Shown: positions 8,122-19,799, counted from the stretch's first letter. The stretch is DNA of 64,000 nt from Prevotella sp. (GCA_020026195.1 JAHHQW010000004.1:14919-78918); one strand, 5' to 3'. Numbers and translations: made by a program. Notes: generated by a model not told the origin, from the sequence alone.

Positions 8122-10974
8122 ATGGAATACAACTTTAGAGAAATCGAAAAGAAATGGCAGGAACTGTGGAGAGAACAGAAAACTTATAAAGTGACAGAAG
8201 ACGAATCACGCAAAAAGTTCTATGTTCTTAACATGTTCCCCTACCCCTCTGGTGCTGGTCTGCACGTTGGTCATCCGCTCGGTTATATTGCTTCAGACAT
8301 CTATGCTCGATACAAGCGTCTGAACGGATTCAATGTTCTTAATCCTATGGGCTATGATGCCTACGGCTTACCCGCAGAACAATATGCTATACAGACCGGA
8401 CAGCATCCTGCAATTACTACGGTTAACAATATTGCTCGATACAGAGATCAGCTCGACAAAATTGGTTTCTCTTTTGACTGGGACAGAGAAATAAGAACCT
8501 GTGACCCAATTTACTATAAATGGACACAGTGGGCATTTATCAAGATGTTCGGTTCTTATTATGACAATGATATGAAAAAGGCTATGCCTATCAGTAAACT
8601 TGTAGAACATTTTGCTTCTAAGGGTACTGAAGGTGTCAATGCTTCATGTAATGAAGAACTTAAGTTTTCTGCTGACGAATGGAAAGCAATGGACGAAAAA
8701 CATCAGCAGGAAATACTTATGAACTATCGTATTGCTTATCTTGGCGAAACAATGGTAAACTGGTGTCCCGGACTCGGTACTGTACTTGCAAACGATGAGG
8801 TAATCGATGGCGTTTCAGAACGTGGCGGTTTCCCCGTTGTTCAGCAGAAAATGAAACAGTGGTGTCTGCGTGTAAGTGCCTATGCACAACGTCTGCTCGA
8901 TGGTCTTGACCATGTACAGTGGACAGATTCGCTGAAAGAGACACAGCGTAACTGGATTGGCCGTTCTGAAGGTGCAGAAGTTCAGTTTGCGGTTAAGGAC
9001 AAGGACATTAAACTTACAGTATTTACTACACGTGCCGACACTATCTTCGGTGTTACATTCATGGTTCTTGCTCCAGAAAGCGAGTATGTCGACATGGTAA
9101 CAACCGATGACCAGCGCAAGGCTGTAGAAGAATACATTGCTGCTACAAAGAAGCGTACAGAACGTGAACGTATTTCAGACCGCAGAGTAACTGGTGTATT
9201 TACAGGTTCTTATGGTATTAATCCGTTCACAGGCGAGGAAATTCCTATTTATGCCAGCGATTATGTTCTTTCTGGTTATGGCACAGGTGCAATCATGGCC
9301 GTTCCTGCACACGATAGCAGAGACTATGCTTTTGCTAAACATTTCAATCTTCCAATCATACCATTGATTGAAGGATGTGATGTCAGCGAAGAAAGTTTCG
9401 ATGCCAAAGAAGGTATAGTATGCAACTCTCCAAGAGAAAATACAACTCCTAAAGAGTCTTTAGTTCTTAACGGACTTACAGTTAAGGAGGCTATTGCAGC
9501 AACAAAGAAATATGTTAAGGAACACCAGCTTGGTCGTGTAAAAGTTAATTATCGTCTGCGTGACGCTATCTTCTCACGCCAGAGATACTGGGGTGAGCCA
9601 TTCCCTGTTTATTACAAGGATGGTATGCCTTATATGATTCCTGAGGATAAACTTCCATTGGAACTTCCTGAAATAGATAAATATCAGCCTACAGAAAGTG
9701 GTGAACCCCCATTGGGAAGAGCTAAAATATGGGCATGGGACACTGTTAATAACAAGGTCGTTGAAAAGTCTCTCGTGGACAATAAGACAATATTCCCACT
9801 TGAACTTAACACAATGCCAGGTTTTGCAGGTTCATCAGCTTATTATCTGAGATATATGGACCCGAAGAACAATGATGCACTTGTTGACGAAAAAGTTGAC
9901 CAGTACTGGCAGAACGTAGATTTGTATGTAGGTGGTACCGAACATGCAACAGGTCATCTCATCTATTCACGTTTCTGGAATAAGTTCTTGTTCGATTACG
10001 GAGTTTCTTGCAAGGAAGAACCTTTTGAAAAGTTAGTAAATCAGGGTATGATTCAGGGTCGCAGTAACTTTGTATATCGTATCAATCAGGAAAACAGCGA
10101 TACTAAACCAGTATTCGTTTCATTAGGACTAAAGAAAGATTACGATGTAACTCCTATTCACGTAGACGTTAATATCGTAAAGGGCGACGTTCTCGATACA
10201 GATGCATTTAAGGCATGGCGTCCAGAATATAAGAATGCAGAATTTATTCTTGAAGATGGTAAATATGTTTGCGGATGGGCCATCGAAAAGATGTCTAAAA
10301 GTATGTTCAACGTTGTTAATCCCGACATGATCGTTAATGACTACGGAGCAGATACACTTCGTCTGTACGAGATGTTCCTCGGTCCTATTGAACAGAGCAA
10401 GCCATGGGATACAAATGGTATAGACGGCTGTCACAGATTCCTTAAGAAATTCTGGTCTTTGTTCTATGACAGAGAAGATAATTTCCTTCCCGACACAGTA
10501 GAGGCAACACCCGATCAGCTGAAATGTGTTCATAAACTTATCAAGAAAGTTTCTGAAGATATAGAAGTATTCTCTTATAACACTTCTATCTCGGCATTTA
10601 TGATCTGTGTTAACGAACTCACACAGCTCAAGTGTCACAATAAAGAACTGCTTAAAGATATAGTAATACTTATTTCTCCGTTTGCACCTCATATTGCAGA
10701 AGAACTATGGCATGCACTTGGAAACGAAGGCAGTGTATGTGATGCTCAGTGGCCGGTATTCAAAGAAGAATATCTTAAGGAAAGTACAATCCAGATGGGT
10801 GTATCTTTCAATGGAAAGGCACGTTTCACAATGGAATTCGATGCAGAAGCAGATAAGAATGCCATTGAAAAGGCTGTAATGGAAAACGAAAAGACACTTA
10901 AATATATCGGCGATAAGAAGGTTATCAAAGTTATCGTTGTTCCGAAGCGTCTTATCAACATCGTCATCAAGTAA
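8122..10974 (+). CDS. leuS: Leucyl-tRNA synthetase
   Basis: Charges tRNA-Leu with leucine. The 950-residue class I synthetase has the HIGH-like motif HVGH at 48-51 and KMSKS at 723-727. The CP1 editing domain lies between them (about 225-420, including the [12 protein letters not shown] segment that carries the editing Asp), and an anticodon-binding helical domain follows. The insert before KMSKS (about 640-715) is normal for Bacteroidota enzymes. The stop overlaps the rdgB start by one base (TAATG). Confidence 0.97.
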   Translation: MEYNFREIEKKWQELWREQKTYKVTEDESRKKFYVLNMFPYPSGAGLHVGHPLGYIASDIYARYKRLNGFNVLNPMGYDAYGLPAEQYAIQTGQHPAITTVNNIARYRDQLDKIGFSFDWDREIRTCDPIYYKWTQWAFIKMFGSYYDNDMKKAMPISKLVEHFASKGTEGVNASCNEELKFSADEWKAMDEKHQQEILMNYRIAYLGETMVNWCPGLGTVLANDEVIDGVSERGGFPVVQQKMKQWCLRVSAYAQRLLDGLDHVQWTDSLKETQRNWIGRSEGAEVQFAVKDKDIKLTVFTTRADTIFGVTFMVLAPESEYVDMVTTDDQRKAVEEYIAATKKRTERERISDRRVTGVFTGSYGINPFTGEEIPIYASDYVLSGYGTGAIMAVPAHDSRDYAFAKHFNLPIIPLIEGCDVSEESFDAKEGIVCNSPRENTTPKESLVLNGLTVKEAIAATKKYVKEHQLGRVKVNYRLRDAIFSRQRYWGEPFPVYYKDGMPYMIPEDKLPLELPEIDKYQPTESGEPPLGRAKIWAWDTVNNKVVEKSLVDNKTIFPLELNTMPGFAGSSAYYLRYMDPKNNDALVDEKVDQYWQNVDLYVGGTEHATGHLIYSRFWNKFLFDYGVSCKEEPFEKLVNQGMIQGRSNFVYRINQENSDTKPVFVSLGLKKDYDVTPIHVDVNIVKGDVLDTDAFKAWRPEYKNAEFILEDGKYVCGWAIEKMSKSMFNVVNPDMIVNDYGADTLRLYEMFLGPIEQSKPWDTNGIDGCHRFLKKFWSLFYDREDNFLPDTVEATPDQLKCVHKLIKKVSEDIEVFSYNTSISAFMICVNELTQLKCHNKELLKDIVILISPFAPHIAEELWHALGNEGSVCDAQWPVFKEEYLKESTIQMGVSFNGKARFTMEFDAEADKNAIEKAVMENEKTLKYIGDKKVIKVIVVPKRLINIVIK

Positions 10975-11555
10975 TGAAGTTAGTATTTGCTACAAATAAC
11001 AAGAACAAACTTTCCGAGATTAGAGATATTTTAGGAAAAGACATAGAAGTGCTGTCGCTCAGTGATATCAACTGCAATGTTGATATTCCTGAGACTTCAA
11101 ACACACTCGAAGGTAATGCCATGCAGAAAGCAGAATATATCTTCGAACACTATGGTATGGATGTATTCTCAGATGATACTGGTCTTGAAGTTGAAGCTCT
11201 TAACGGAGAACCTGGCGTATATTCTGCAAGATATGCCGGAGGCAAAGGACATGACAGCGAAGCTAATATGCAGAAACTGCTTAAAAAGCTGACAGGCGTA
11301 AGCAATCGTAAAGCACGTTTCCGTACTTCAATAGCCCTTATTCTCAACGGCGAAAAATTCTCGTTCGAAGGTTTAGTAAATGGTGAAATCCTAAAAGAAA
11401 AAAGCGGTACGGCTGGTTTTGGATACGATCCTATATTCAAACCAGATGGTTACGACAAATCATTTGCAGAGTTAGGAATCGAAATAAAAAATAAGATTTC
11501 ACACCGGGCAAATGCTATTAAGAAACTCTCTGAATTTCTTAAAACTAAATATTAA
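10974..11555 (+). CDS. rdgB: XTP/dITP diphosphatase (HAM1/RdgB family)
   Basis: Hydrolyses deaminated purine nucleotides (dITP, XTP) to monophosphates and so keeps them out of DNA and RNA. The 193 residues show the family blocks: the N-terminal [11 protein letters not shown], the catalytic DDTGLEV segment followed by GVYSARYAG, and GFGYDPIF. It is translationally coupled to leuS through TAATG and closed by a terminator. Confidence 0.93.
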   Translation: MKLVFATNNKNKLSEIRDILGKDIEVLSLSDINCNVDIPETSNTLEGNAMQKAEYIFEHYGMDVFSDDTGLEVEALNGEPGVYSARYAGGKGHDSEANMQKLLKKLTGVSNRKARFRTSIALILNGEKFSFEGLVNGEILKEKSGTAGFGYDPIFKPDGYDKSFAELGIEIKNKISHRANAIKKLSEFLKTKY

Positions 11556-11563
11556 ACATGGTA

Positions 11564-11614
11564 AAAAGATTGAGAAATAGGAAGCACATAAAAGGTTTCC
11601 TTTCTCAATCTTTT
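11564..11614 (+). terminator. Terminator of leuS-rdgB
   Basis: AAAAGATTGAGAAA (11564-11577) pairs with TTTCTCAATCTTTT (11601-11614), extended inwards by AGGAA/TTCCT. The T-rich arm is typical of this genome. Confidence 0.75.
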
Positions 11615-11637
11615 GCTTTATATAAACTGATATAATT

Positions 11638-13668
11638 ATGAAAACATTATTTATTTCTATTTTTCTATGTTTGTTTTCGGCGGTAAACTGCATTGCCGAC
11701 GGAATTGGTACATGGAAAAATTATATGTCGTATAGCGACGTGACTGACATTCACAAAGGTGGAAATAATCTTTATGTGCTTGCTTCATCCAACTTATACA
11801 CATATAATCTGAATGACGAGAGTATAACCACATACGACAAGACTAACGGTCTTTCTGACTGTAATATAGATTTCGTAGCTTGGTGTAATCAGACTAAAAG
11901 TCTGGCAATTATTTATAATAATCAGAACATAGACGTTCTTTCTGAAAATGGTAACATTACGAACATTGCAGATTATTACAACAAGACAATGACGCAGGAT
12001 AAGACCATAAACAGTATTTATGTTCAGCAGAAGTATGTCTATCTGTGCACTAAGTTCGGAATAATAAAGGTTAATCTTGCCGACTATGAGATAACTGCAA
12101 CATATAATCTTGGACTTGACATCACACGAATGCTGGTTGATAAAACTTATATATATGCAGAAACAGCAGCTGGTGAAGTTTATAATGCTGATATGCGTCA
12201 GAATCTTTTGGACAAAAATAACTGGAATAAGGTAGAAGGTTTCGACCGCAGTCGGTTTGACAAGGACATGACCATAATGAACGAATATCTGCCTGTAGTT
12301 AAAAAACTTCTCCCTGGCGGACCCAAGAGTAATCATTTTGCATCTTTACAGAACTTCGACAACAAACTCTATTCAACCGGAGGACTTTTTTATACAGGAC
12401 GTGTAGAAAAGATGTATCCCGGCATTGTTCAAATGAAGGATAGAAATGACAACTGGGCAAAATTTCAAGATCAACTCGATACAATTACAAACATAATGTA
12501 CTGGGATGTTAACTGTGTAAAAGTATGTCCTTACGATACTACTATAGTTTATGCAGGCGGAAAGAGCGGTCTTTACAAGTTTAAGAACGGAAAATACGCT
12601 GCAAATTACAATGACCATAACAGTCCGTTAAACACAGCTTATGACAGAGGAAACAAACTACCTCAGAACTATTGTCTTGTACACGGAATGACATTCGATA
12701 AAGATGGTAATCTCTGGATTCTAAACAGTCAGACAAAGGATGCATCACTTTTAATGATGGATAAAGAAGGTAATTTCACAAAGTTTAATAAGCCCGAATT
12801 CTTTGATGAAGGTTACAGTCTTGAGGCTATGAAAGACATAATGTTTGACAGTCGTGAACTTATATGGTTTGTAAATTCCAATTGGAAAAAACCATCATTA
12901 ATATGTTACGATCCTGTAAACAAGGGAGCAATGAGATACTCTAATTTTGTTAATCAAGATGGTAAATCTTATGAGGTTTATTCTGTCAACTGTCTTGGAG
13001 AAGACAAAGAAGGAAACATGTGGATAGGTACTAACCAGGGGCCGTTTGTATTCCATAAAGAATATATAGGAAAAGATATAGCACCGTTCTTTCAGGTAAA
13101 AGTTCCACGTAATGATGGTACAAATTATGCTGATTATCTGTTATCAGGTATAGACATCAGCTGTATGAAGATTGACGGAGCAGGAAGAAAATGGTTCGGT
13201 ACATATGGTAACGGAGTTTATCTGATAAGCGCCAACAACATGACGGAAATACATCATTTCACTACAGACAACAGCAGCATTCTCTCAAATACTGTTCTGG
13301 CAGTAGAAACTGACGATACTACAGGAGAAGTATATTTTGCAACCGACGAAGGTCTATGTTCTTATAAGAGCGATGCAGGAAAACCTTCTGAAGAAATGAA
13401 CAAGGATAATGTTTATGCATATCCCAACCCTGTAGAACCCGATTATACCGGACTCATAACAATTACGGGACTCACCTTCGATGCAGATGTTAAGATTACA
13501 AGCGCAGACGGTTACATTGTTGCTCAGGGACGCAGTAACGGAGGATTCTTTACATGGGACGGCTGCAACGAAAAAGGCAAACGAGTAGCCTCAGGTATTT
13601 ACTATGTAGTAACTGCTACATCCGACGGAAGCAAAGGAACGGTATGCAAAATAGCAGTCATAAACTAA
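11638..13668 (+). CDS. porZ: PorZ-like beta-propeller protein (type IX secretion)
   Basis: A 676-residue exported protein. A Sec signal (about 1-20) is followed by repeated propeller blades with motifs such as GTWKNYMSYSDV, NGLSDCNIDFVAW, GKSGLYKF, GNLWILN, GNMWIGTNQGPF and RKWFGTYGNGVYL. A C-terminal domain (about 595-676) has YAYPNPVEPDYTG and ASGIYYVV, the look of a type IX secretion sorting domain. This architecture matches PorZ of Porphyromonas gingivalis, a surface component of the attachment complex that anchors type IX cargo. Two-component-regulator propeller proteins share the blades, but the absence of kinase or transmembrane domains argues for PorZ. The acyltransferase gene overlaps its 3' end. 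Confidence 0.8.
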   Translation: MKTLFISIFLCLFSAVNCIADGIGTWKNYMSYSDVTDIHKGGNNLYVLASSNLYTYNLNDESITTYDKTNGLSDCNIDFVAWCNQTKSLAIIYNNQNIDVLSENGNITNIADYYNKTMTQDKTINSIYVQQKYVYLCTKFGIIKVNLADYEITATYNLGLDITRMLVDKTYIYAETAAGEVYNADMRQNLLDKNNWNKVEGFDRSRFDKDMTIMNEYLPVVKKLLPGGPKSNHFASLQNFDNKLYSTGGLFYTGRVEKMYPGIVQMKDRNDNWAKFQDQLDTITNIMYWDVNCVKVCPYDTTIVYAGGKSGLYKFKNGKYAANYNDHNSPLNTAYDRGNKLPQNYCLVHGMTFDKDGNLWILNSQTKDASLLMMDKEGNFTKFNKPEFFDEGYSLEAMKDIMFDSRELIWFVNSNWKKPSLICYDPVNKGAMRYSNFVNQDGKSYEVYSVNCLGEDKEGNMWIGTNQGPFVFHKEYIGKDIAPFFQVKVPRNDGTNYADYLLSGIDISCMKIDGAGRKWFGTYGNGVYLISANNMTEIHHFTTDNSSILSNTVLAVETDDTTGEVYFATDEGLCSYKSDAGKPSEEMNKDNVYAYPNPVEPDYTGLITITGLTFDADVKITSADGYIVAQGRSNGGFFTWDGCNEKGKRVASGIYYVVTATSDGSKGTVCKIAVIN

Positions 13669-14633
13669 GAAAAAAAAGAATAATGTGGATAGACATGGCA
13701 CGTGGAGCTGCCATTCTATCCATTTTACTTTTCCACACCGACTCGTATAACTTTGAAGAATTAATAATACCATACGAATATTATGTGGAAAACTTTTTAG
13801 CCCTGTTCTTTTTTATTTCAGGATTTTTATTCTACAGAGTAGAAGTAGAATTCGATATAAGACACAAGATTGAATCTATACTAAAAACAATAGTACTCCC
13901 CTATTTTATTTTTACCACATGCATGTCTGTTCCCAAAGCTCTCGTATATGGAAGAGAGTTATCCACAGATATGTTTATAACTATTATAACAGGTCAGGCA
14001 TCATGGTTCGTAACTGCACTTATACTGGCAGAATTACTATTTTCCATTCTTATATTAGCGCAGAAACATAATCGTTTTATAATGCCTGCGGTATGTTTTA
14101 TCTTAGGAATCTCATCAGTATATATAACTCCCGAATTCAATTTATGGCATTTTCAGAATGCTATGCTTGCAATGCCTTATCTGTATATGGGATATATTTA
14201 TCATAAATACGAACTGCCTGTAACATGGTTTGTAAACAACAAAGTATTTGTATCAGGCGTAATAGTATGTCTCTTTGCATTTAAATACTTAGAACATAAT
14301 GCAGGAATGAGAATGCTATTCGAACCTGTTATAATAACATCATTCTTATTGTTCTTTATAGACACAATGATGTTCATAACTGTGTTTATACTGTTGATAA
14401 GACATATCCGTCCATATAAAATGATATGTTGGACAGGAAAAAACTCACTTGTGTATTATTTTCTATGCGGAGGTGTTCCACTGCTTACAAACAAACTATT
14501 GGTGTTGTCTGGTATAAATTATGACGATAACATCATCATACTACTCCTAATTACTATTTTTGTGTATCTGATAACAACATTTATCACACATCTGATAGTA
14601 AGATACATTCCTTTCGTAACTGGAAAGTTCTGA
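13644..14633 (+). CDS. Acyltransferase 3 family membrane protein
   Basis: A multi-pass membrane protein with the acyltransferase-3 signature at its start: RIMWIDMARGAAILSILLFH, with the conserved Arg and the His at the end of helix 1. About ten hydrophobic helices follow. Such enzymes transfer acetyl or other acyl groups to surface glycans or lipids; the substrate cannot be read here. The ATG at 13644 gives 329 residues and keeps the basic KLRKKR run before the first motif. The ATG at 13683 (316 residues) is the alternative. The gene overlaps the end of porZ, implying shared transcription. It is followed directly by the DnaA-box region. Confidence 0.8.
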   Translation: MQNSSHKLRKKRIMWIDMARGAAILSILLFHTDSYNFEELIIPYEYYVENFLALFFFISGFLFYRVEVEFDIRHKIESILKTIVLPYFIFTTCMSVPKALVYGRELSTDMFITIITGQASWFVTALILAELLFSILILAQKHNRFIMPAVCFILGISSVYITPEFNLWHFQNAMLAMPYLYMGYIYHKYELPVTWFVNNKVFVSGVIVCLFAFKYLEHNAGMRMLFEPVIITSFLLFFIDTMMFITVFILLIRHIRPYKMICWTGKNSLVYYFLCGGVPLLTNKLLVLSGINYDDNIIILLLITIFVYLITTFITHLIVRYIPFVTGKF

Positions 14634-14639
14634 TATAAC

Positions 14640-15480
14640 AGAATCTATTTTTATAGTTGAAAGTTATTAAAAAACTATGTGTATAACTATGTGCATAACT
14701 TTTTAATAACTTCCCACTTATTAACATGCCTGTTCTGCCATGTAGATATCCACATGTTTATAAACATCTTATTATCAGGTTATCAATATACCAGTGTTAG
14801 TAAAAGTTATGAACTTATTAAATGCTAATAAAATTGTGGATAAGTTGATAAGTAACTTAATATGCTGTATAATAACATACTGATATAATTTAGCACTGTA
14901 TATAATTAACGCGCAGTTGTTGATAAGTTGTAACCTACTGATAATCCACATAGTTATCAACATTTCCACAGATATATCATCATACTATATATTTTCTTTA
15001 ATTAAAAAAGAAATAAATAATAATATATAGTTTGGTTGATAACATTGTTGAAAATAGAATTCAGAAATTTTAAAGTAATATGGACTGTAATATAATTAAA
15101 GGAACAAATATGATAACGTATAAAAGAATATTTCTGTTATAAAGAATAAAAGACCAGTGTATATTGACTGGTGAAGCTGATTTTGCCATGTTTTCATGGC
15201 CGTATATAACAGATGTATCTGTGCATAATGTTTATAACTGCTTTTATTATTATGTGTAAAACTTATATTTATAAACACTATAATGTTTATATTAATATTT
15301 TGATTTACAGATATTTAATGTATATATACACATTGTTATCAACATTTGTTGTTAGTATATGTTGATAATTGGAAAGCAGTACCCATAACATAGTATATCG
15401 CCGTTCCTCATATAAGAAAATCAGTTATATGTTTTGAAATCAAAACATCAAGCACTATCTTTGCATCATATTGAAAAAAG
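14640..15480. other. Putative chromosomal replication origin (oriC)
   Basis: About 850 non-coding, strongly AT-rich bases. Five 9-mers match the DnaA box TTWTNCACA exactly, all on the minus strand: 14678-14686, 14690-14698, 14835-14843 (a perfect TTATCCACA), 15220-15228 and 15253-15261. TTATCAACA, one base off, occurs at 14954-14962 and 15336-15344 on the plus strand and at 14918-14926 and 15360-15368 on the minus. Further one-mismatch copies are ATATCCACA (14747-14755), TAATCCACA (14942-14950) and ATTTCCACA (14962-14970). The stretch at 14971-15030 is nearly pure A/T and could be the unwinding element. By chance well under one exact match is expected in this length. It lies between the acyltransferase and mutS; dnaA itself is not in the window, which is common in this phylum. 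Confidence 0.75.
15433..15463 (+). promoter_or_regulatory. Promoter of mutS
   Basis: TTTG (15433-15436), 19 bases, TATCTTTG (15456-15463): a full match, 28 bases before the mutS ATG and at the edge of the putative origin. Confidence 0.7.
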
Positions 15481-15491
15481 AAACAGGATAG

Positions 15492-18119
15492 ATGACTACT
15501 AAGAAGGCGTTGACACCTATGATGAAGCAGTTTTATGATTTAAAGAGCAAACATCCGGATGCTCTTCTGCTTTTCAGATGTGGTGACTTTTATGAAACAT
15601 ATTGCGACGATGCTCTCGAGGCTTCAGAGATACTTGGTATAACACTTACACACCGCAGCAACGGAAGCTGTAACGGTGATGCAATGGCGGGATTTCCTCA
15701 TCATGCTCTTGATACATATCTTCCGAAACTTATAAGAGCTGGTAAGCGTGTTGCAATATGCGACCAGCTGGAAGATCCGAAGAAGACCAAGACTCTTGTC
15801 AAGAGAGGCATTACGGAACTCGTAACGCCAGGTCTTGCCATGAGTGACAATGTACTTAATTATAAGGAAAACAATTTTCTTGCAGCGGTACATATAGATA
15901 AGGATATATGTGGCGTTGCATTTCTTGATATTTCTACTGGTGAGTTTCTCACAGGCGAAGGAAATTATGATTATGCAGAAAAACTTATAAACAACTTTTC
16001 ACCGAAAGAAATTTTATTTGAACGTGATAAGAAGGCTAAGTTTGAGGAGATATTTGGTAACAAGTATTTCACATATCAGTTAGACGACTGGATATTTACA
16101 GAGTGTACTGCCAAGAACAAACTGCTCGATCACTTTAAGATTAAGAGTCTTAAAGGTTTCGGTGTAGACCATCTTGAAAAAGGTATCATAGCTGCCGGGG
16201 CCATCTTGCAGTATCTGGAAATAACTCAGCATACGCAGACGGCGCACATTAAGTCGCTTGTAAGAATTGAAGAAGAAAAGTATGTCCGTCTTGACAAATT
16301 TACAATTCGCAGTCTGGAACTTTTATATCCGATGCAGGAAGGTGGTCGCTCGCTCCTTTCTGTCATCGACAAGACAGTTTCTCCAATGGGTTCCAGAATG
16401 CTTAAGAGATGGATGGTATTTCCATTAAAGAGCAAAACAAAAATAGACGAACGTCTGGACATTGTGGATTATTATTTCCGTCATCCGGATTTCAAGGAAC
16501 TCATAGACATTCATCTTAGTCGCCTGGGTGATGTAGAACGAATAATTTCAAAAGTAGCTACCGGACGAGTTAGTCCGCGCGAGGTAGTACAGCTTAAACT
16601 TGCACTTACAGCCATGGAACCTGTAAAGCAGGCCTGCATGGAATCTGATAACGAAGTTCTGAAACGTATAGGTGATAGGATAAATATCTGTGCATCTCTT
16701 CGTGACAGAATAGAGAAGGAAATAGAAAATGATCCTCCGCAGCTTATAAACAAGGGACGTGTGATAAAGTCTGGCGTAGACGAAGAACTCGACAATCTGC
16801 GCAGCATTGCATACAGCGGCAAGGATTATCTGATGAAGATACAGCAGAGGGAATCTGAAGAAACAGGTATCGCAAGTCTGAAGATAGGATTCAATAATGT
16901 ATTCGGATATTATCTTGAAGTTAGAAACACATACAAGGACAAGGTGCCTGAGACATGGATAAGAAAACAGACTCTTACGAGTGCCGAAAGATACATAACC
17001 GAAGAACTCAAGGAATACGAAGAAAAGATTTTAGGAGCAGAGGATAAAATCATTGCAATAGAGACAAAGGTCTTTAGTGAACTTGTTACAGCAATGCAGG
17101 AATATATCTCAGCTATACAGATAGATGCCAATATGGCTGCACATCTCGACTGTCTCCTGTCGTTTAACAAGGTGGCAGTTGCTAATAAATATATGCGTCC
17201 CCAGATAGAAGACAGCGATGTATTAGACATAAAGGGCGGACGTCATCCTGTGATAGAGACAGAGCTGCCCATTGGCGAGGCTTATGTACCTAACGACATA
17301 TATTTAGACACCGAAAAACAGCAGATACTGATAATAACAGGTCCTAACATGGCTGGTAAGTCGGCACTGCTCAGACAGACTGCCCTGATAGTATTACTTG
17401 CACAGATAGGTTGTTATGTTCCGGCAGACAGTGCCACAGTAGGTATTGTGGATAAGATATTCACACGTGTAGGAGCATCTGATAATATTTCTCTCGGCGA
17501 ATCTACATTCATGGTAGAGATGACAGAAGCTGCAAACATTTTGAACAATGTTACGCCACGCAGTCTTGTACTCTTTGATGAGCTTGGTCGAGGAACATCT
17601 ACGTACGACGGTATATCAATAGCATGGGCCATAGTGGAGTATCTTCATGAGAATCCGAAGGCCGGAGCACGTACACTCTTCGCTACACACTATCATGAAC
17701 TGAATGAGATGGAAAAACTTTATTCCAGAATAAAGAATTACAATGTGTCGGTAAAGGAGATAAACGGTAAGGTGTTATTTATGCGTAAACTTGTGCGCGG
17801 CGGCAGCGAACATTCATTCGGTATTCATGTTGCAGAGATAGCAGGAATGCCGCAGAGTATCGTAAATCGTGCAGAAGTGGTGCTTAAACAGCTTGAAGAC
17901 GATAACAGCAACGTTGGTATTGCCAAGCGTGCAGATACTTCGAATATAGCCGCAAATACGGGCGGAGGTATGCAGCTCAGTTTCTTCCAGCTCGACGACC
18001 CTGTACTTTCTCAGGTTCGTGATGAGATTTTAGGTACGGATATAAATAATCTTACTCCTATAGATGCGATAAATAAACTTAATGATATAAAGACTATACT
18101 TACAGGAAAACGCAGCTGA
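15492..18119 (+). CDS. mutS: DNA mismatch repair protein MutS
   Basis: Recognises mismatches and small loops in new DNA and starts their repair with MutL. At 875 residues it has the usual MutS length. The mismatch-contacting Phe-x-Glu is in the N-terminal [10 protein letters not shown] segment. The lever and clamp helices are in the middle. The ATPase has Walker A GPNMAGKS at about 617-624 and Walker [11 protein letters not shown] (Asp about 696), followed by the ATHYHEL segment. It has its own promoter and terminator next to the putative origin. Confidence 0.97.
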   Translation: MTTKKALTPMMKQFYDLKSKHPDALLLFRCGDFYETYCDDALEASEILGITLTHRSNGSCNGDAMAGFPHHALDTYLPKLIRAGKRVAICDQLEDPKKTKTLVKRGITELVTPGLAMSDNVLNYKENNFLAAVHIDKDICGVAFLDISTGEFLTGEGNYDYAEKLINNFSPKEILFERDKKAKFEEIFGNKYFTYQLDDWIFTECTAKNKLLDHFKIKSLKGFGVDHLEKGIIAAGAILQYLEITQHTQTAHIKSLVRIEEEKYVRLDKFTIRSLELLYPMQEGGRSLLSVIDKTVSPMGSRMLKRWMVFPLKSKTKIDERLDIVDYYFRHPDFKELIDIHLSRLGDVERIISKVATGRVSPREVVQLKLALTAMEPVKQACMESDNEVLKRIGDRINICASLRDRIEKEIENDPPQLINKGRVIKSGVDEELDNLRSIAYSGKDYLMKIQQRESEETGIASLKIGFNNVFGYYLEVRNTYKDKVPETWIRKQTLTSAERYITEELKEYEEKILGAEDKIIAIETKVFSELVTAMQEYISAIQIDANMAAHLDCLLSFNKVAVANKYMRPQIEDSDVLDIKGGRHPVIETELPIGEAYVPNDIYLDTEKQQILIITGPNMAGKSALLRQTALIVLLAQIGCYVPADSATVGIVDKIFTRVGASDNISLGESTFMVEMTEAANILNNVTPRSLVLFDELGRGTSTYDGISIAWAIVEYLHENPKAGARTLFATHYHELNEMEKLYSRIKNYNVSVKEINGKVLFMRKLVRGGSEHSFGIHVAEIAGMPQSIVNRAEVVLKQLEDDNSNVGIAKRADTSNIAANTGGGMQLSFFQLDDPVLSQVRDEILGTDINNLTPIDAINKLNDIKTILTGKRS

Positions 18120-18149
18120 GTACATTAAGTTACAATAAAAAATATATGG

Positions 18150-18187
18150 AAGACAGATATCGTGACATGACGGTATCTGTCTTTTTT
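18150..18187 (+). terminator. Terminator of mutS
   Basis: AAGACAGATA (18150-18159) pairs with TATCTGTCTT (18174-18183) and a T-run follows. Confidence 0.85.
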
Positions 18188-18189
18188 AT

Positions 18190-18579
18190 CATTATACGAA
18201 TAAAAACGGCTTTAGAACGATTGCTATGCGCCGTAATGTATACTTTATGTCAGAAAAGACAGAAAGTCCGAAATTCAGCCTCTATCATCTAAAACAGGCT
18301 TATGTATCGTTGTGTGTATGATATATGTTCCTTTCTACTTTTTTCTGTGTGCTTTTTTAGCAAGTAAGGTGATAGATACACTGAGTTTGCAAGTTAATAC
18401 ACGTTTAATAGAATGTTAGTACAGCTGTGATTATTTTCAATCACACGTGTAAGAGATTTCTTAATCTTTACAATTGCCATATTTAATCCTAAAAGTGGAT
18501 TCTTTTCTTACAATAATAGAAGATAAAAATATATGTTTATGAAGACATTCCACTTAATATGTGTCTTTTCATAAGACAA
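18190..18579. other. Intergenic stretch with one inverted repeat
   Basis: Nearly 400 bases between two convergent genes. I see no credible open frame. At 18426-18445 TGTGATT and AATCACA form an inverted repeat around six bases, directly followed by ACACGTGT (18443-18450), a shorter relative of the parS core. Nothing here can be assigned. Confidence 0.4.
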
Positions 18580-18616
18580 TAAAAAACGTCCGAATCTACA
18601 AAACAGATTCGGACGT
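18580..18616 (-). terminator. Terminator of the YitT gene
   Basis: ACGTCCGAATCT (18586-18597) and AGATTCGGACGT (18605-18616) form a perfect 12-bp stem. On the minus strand a run of six T follows. Confidence 0.88.
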
Positions 18617-18641
18617 CAGAAATATTTAATGAAATAATATG

Positions 18642-19589
18642 TTATATTTTAGCTCTGTCGTTCTCTAACTTACGTTTCTTTGAAGCCCACAGACCATAAA
18701 CTTCAGAGATATTATCGGCAGTCATGAATGTATCAATTTCATTATTGTTGATAAATTCTGTAAGTTTCAGGAATTCGTCCTTTGCAAGAAGAGCTTCGAG
18801 CTGAATCTTCTTTTCGTTGCTGTAACCACCGGTAACCTCGTAAAGAGTACATCCGCGCTTAAGATTATTGATGATGAAGTCTTGTATAACCTTATAATCT
18901 TTAGTGATGATGTGTACACGTTTCTTACGGTTAAGACCAGCTGTGAAATAGTCGATTACGATACCATTGATCCATGTTCCGATAAGACCTAATACAACGA
19001 GGTTGAACGGGTTGATGAGGAATGCTGTACAGCAAATCATGGCACCACCTACTGAAACAGAAGTACCGATGTCGAGATGTGCATACTTGTTGATAAGTTT
19101 ACCCAGAATATCAAGACCTCCCGTAGATGCATTGATTCTGAACAAGATAGCTTGTGATGCACTGAGGATAATGATAAATGCTATAAGGTCAAGCCACGGG
19201 TCGCCCATCACTGATGTAGAACCTTCGGCAAGGAACTTTTCGTGAGGGAAATAAACTTCAAGCACACGGAGTATAGGACCCAGAATAAGTGCGGTGTAAA
19301 CAGTCTTTGTACCAAACTCTTTGCCAATGAAGACATAAGCTATTATAAGTAACAAAAGGTTTATGGCAAAAATAACTCCGGAGAGTGCCATGTGAAGACC
19401 GAAGAATTTATCGGAAATGTTACATAGTACGATTGACAGACCGGTAACGCTACCTACAATAAGCTTACTTGGTACCAGGAAGAAATAAACAGCCGTTCCG
19501 GCTATTACCATACCCATGGTCATAATGAACAGTTCTACCCAGAATTTGCGGGTAGCAAGGATCTTCAGAAGATCTACTAATTTTGTCAT
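18642..19589 (-). CDS. YitT family membrane protein
   Basis: A 315-residue protein with an N-terminal membrane domain of five to six helices (about 15-215; YitT/DUF161, with the GSVTGLSIV and STGGLDILGKLINKY motifs). A soluble C-terminal DUF2179 domain (about 225-300, GCTLYEVTGGYS) follows. The family role is unknown. Three further paralogues lie in tandem at 27.8-30.6 kb; this one is more distant and stands alone. A minus-strand -7 element TATTTTTG is at 19633-19640. Confidence 0.88.
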   Translation of the reverse strand: MTKLVDLLKILATRKFWVELFIMTMGMVIAGTAVYFFLVPSKLIVGSVTGLSIVLCNISDKFFGLHMALSGVIFAINLLLLIIAYVFIGKEFGTKTVYTALILGPILRVLEVYFPHEKFLAEGSTSVMGDPWLDLIAFIIILSASQAILFRINASTGGLDILGKLINKYAHLDIGTSVSVGGAMICCTAFLINPFNLVVLGLIGTWINGIVIDYFTAGLNRKKRVHIITKDYKVIQDFIINNLKRGCTLYEVTGGYSNEKKIQLEALLAKDEFLKLTEFINNNEIDTFMTADNISEVYGLWASKKRKLENDRAKI

Positions 19590-19762
19590 AATTAACAGTA
19601 TTAGATTAATAGTTTTTTACTTGTTGATTGTGCAAAAATAAGTAATTATTTTAATATCGGTACTATTTAAAGAAAAATATTGCATAAAGACATTGTAAAA
19701 CTACATATTTATGGACTTTATGTATATATATTACCTGTAATTATGTCCTAAAAACAAGAAAA

Positions 19763-19799
19763 AAGACATTCATTAACCTAAAGCTAACGAATGTCTTTA
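19763..19799 (-). terminator. Terminator of the Ctp protease gene
   Basis: AAAGACATTC (19763-19772) pairs with GAATGTCTTT (19790-19799). On the minus strand a T-rich stretch follows. Confidence 0.7.

Noticed and set aside
14640..18119. GC skew change across the putative origin as support for oriC
   Set aside because: Hand counts of C and G at third codon positions in short samples from leuS, the Ca2+-ATPase, mutS, parE and sulP did not give a consistent flip, so I do not use skew as evidence.
18426..18450. Inverted repeat TGTGATT/AATCACA followed by ACACGTGT as a second parS or CRP-type site
   Set aside because: Around the CACGTG core the flanks fit the parS consensus at too few positions, and no regulated gene can be tied to it.
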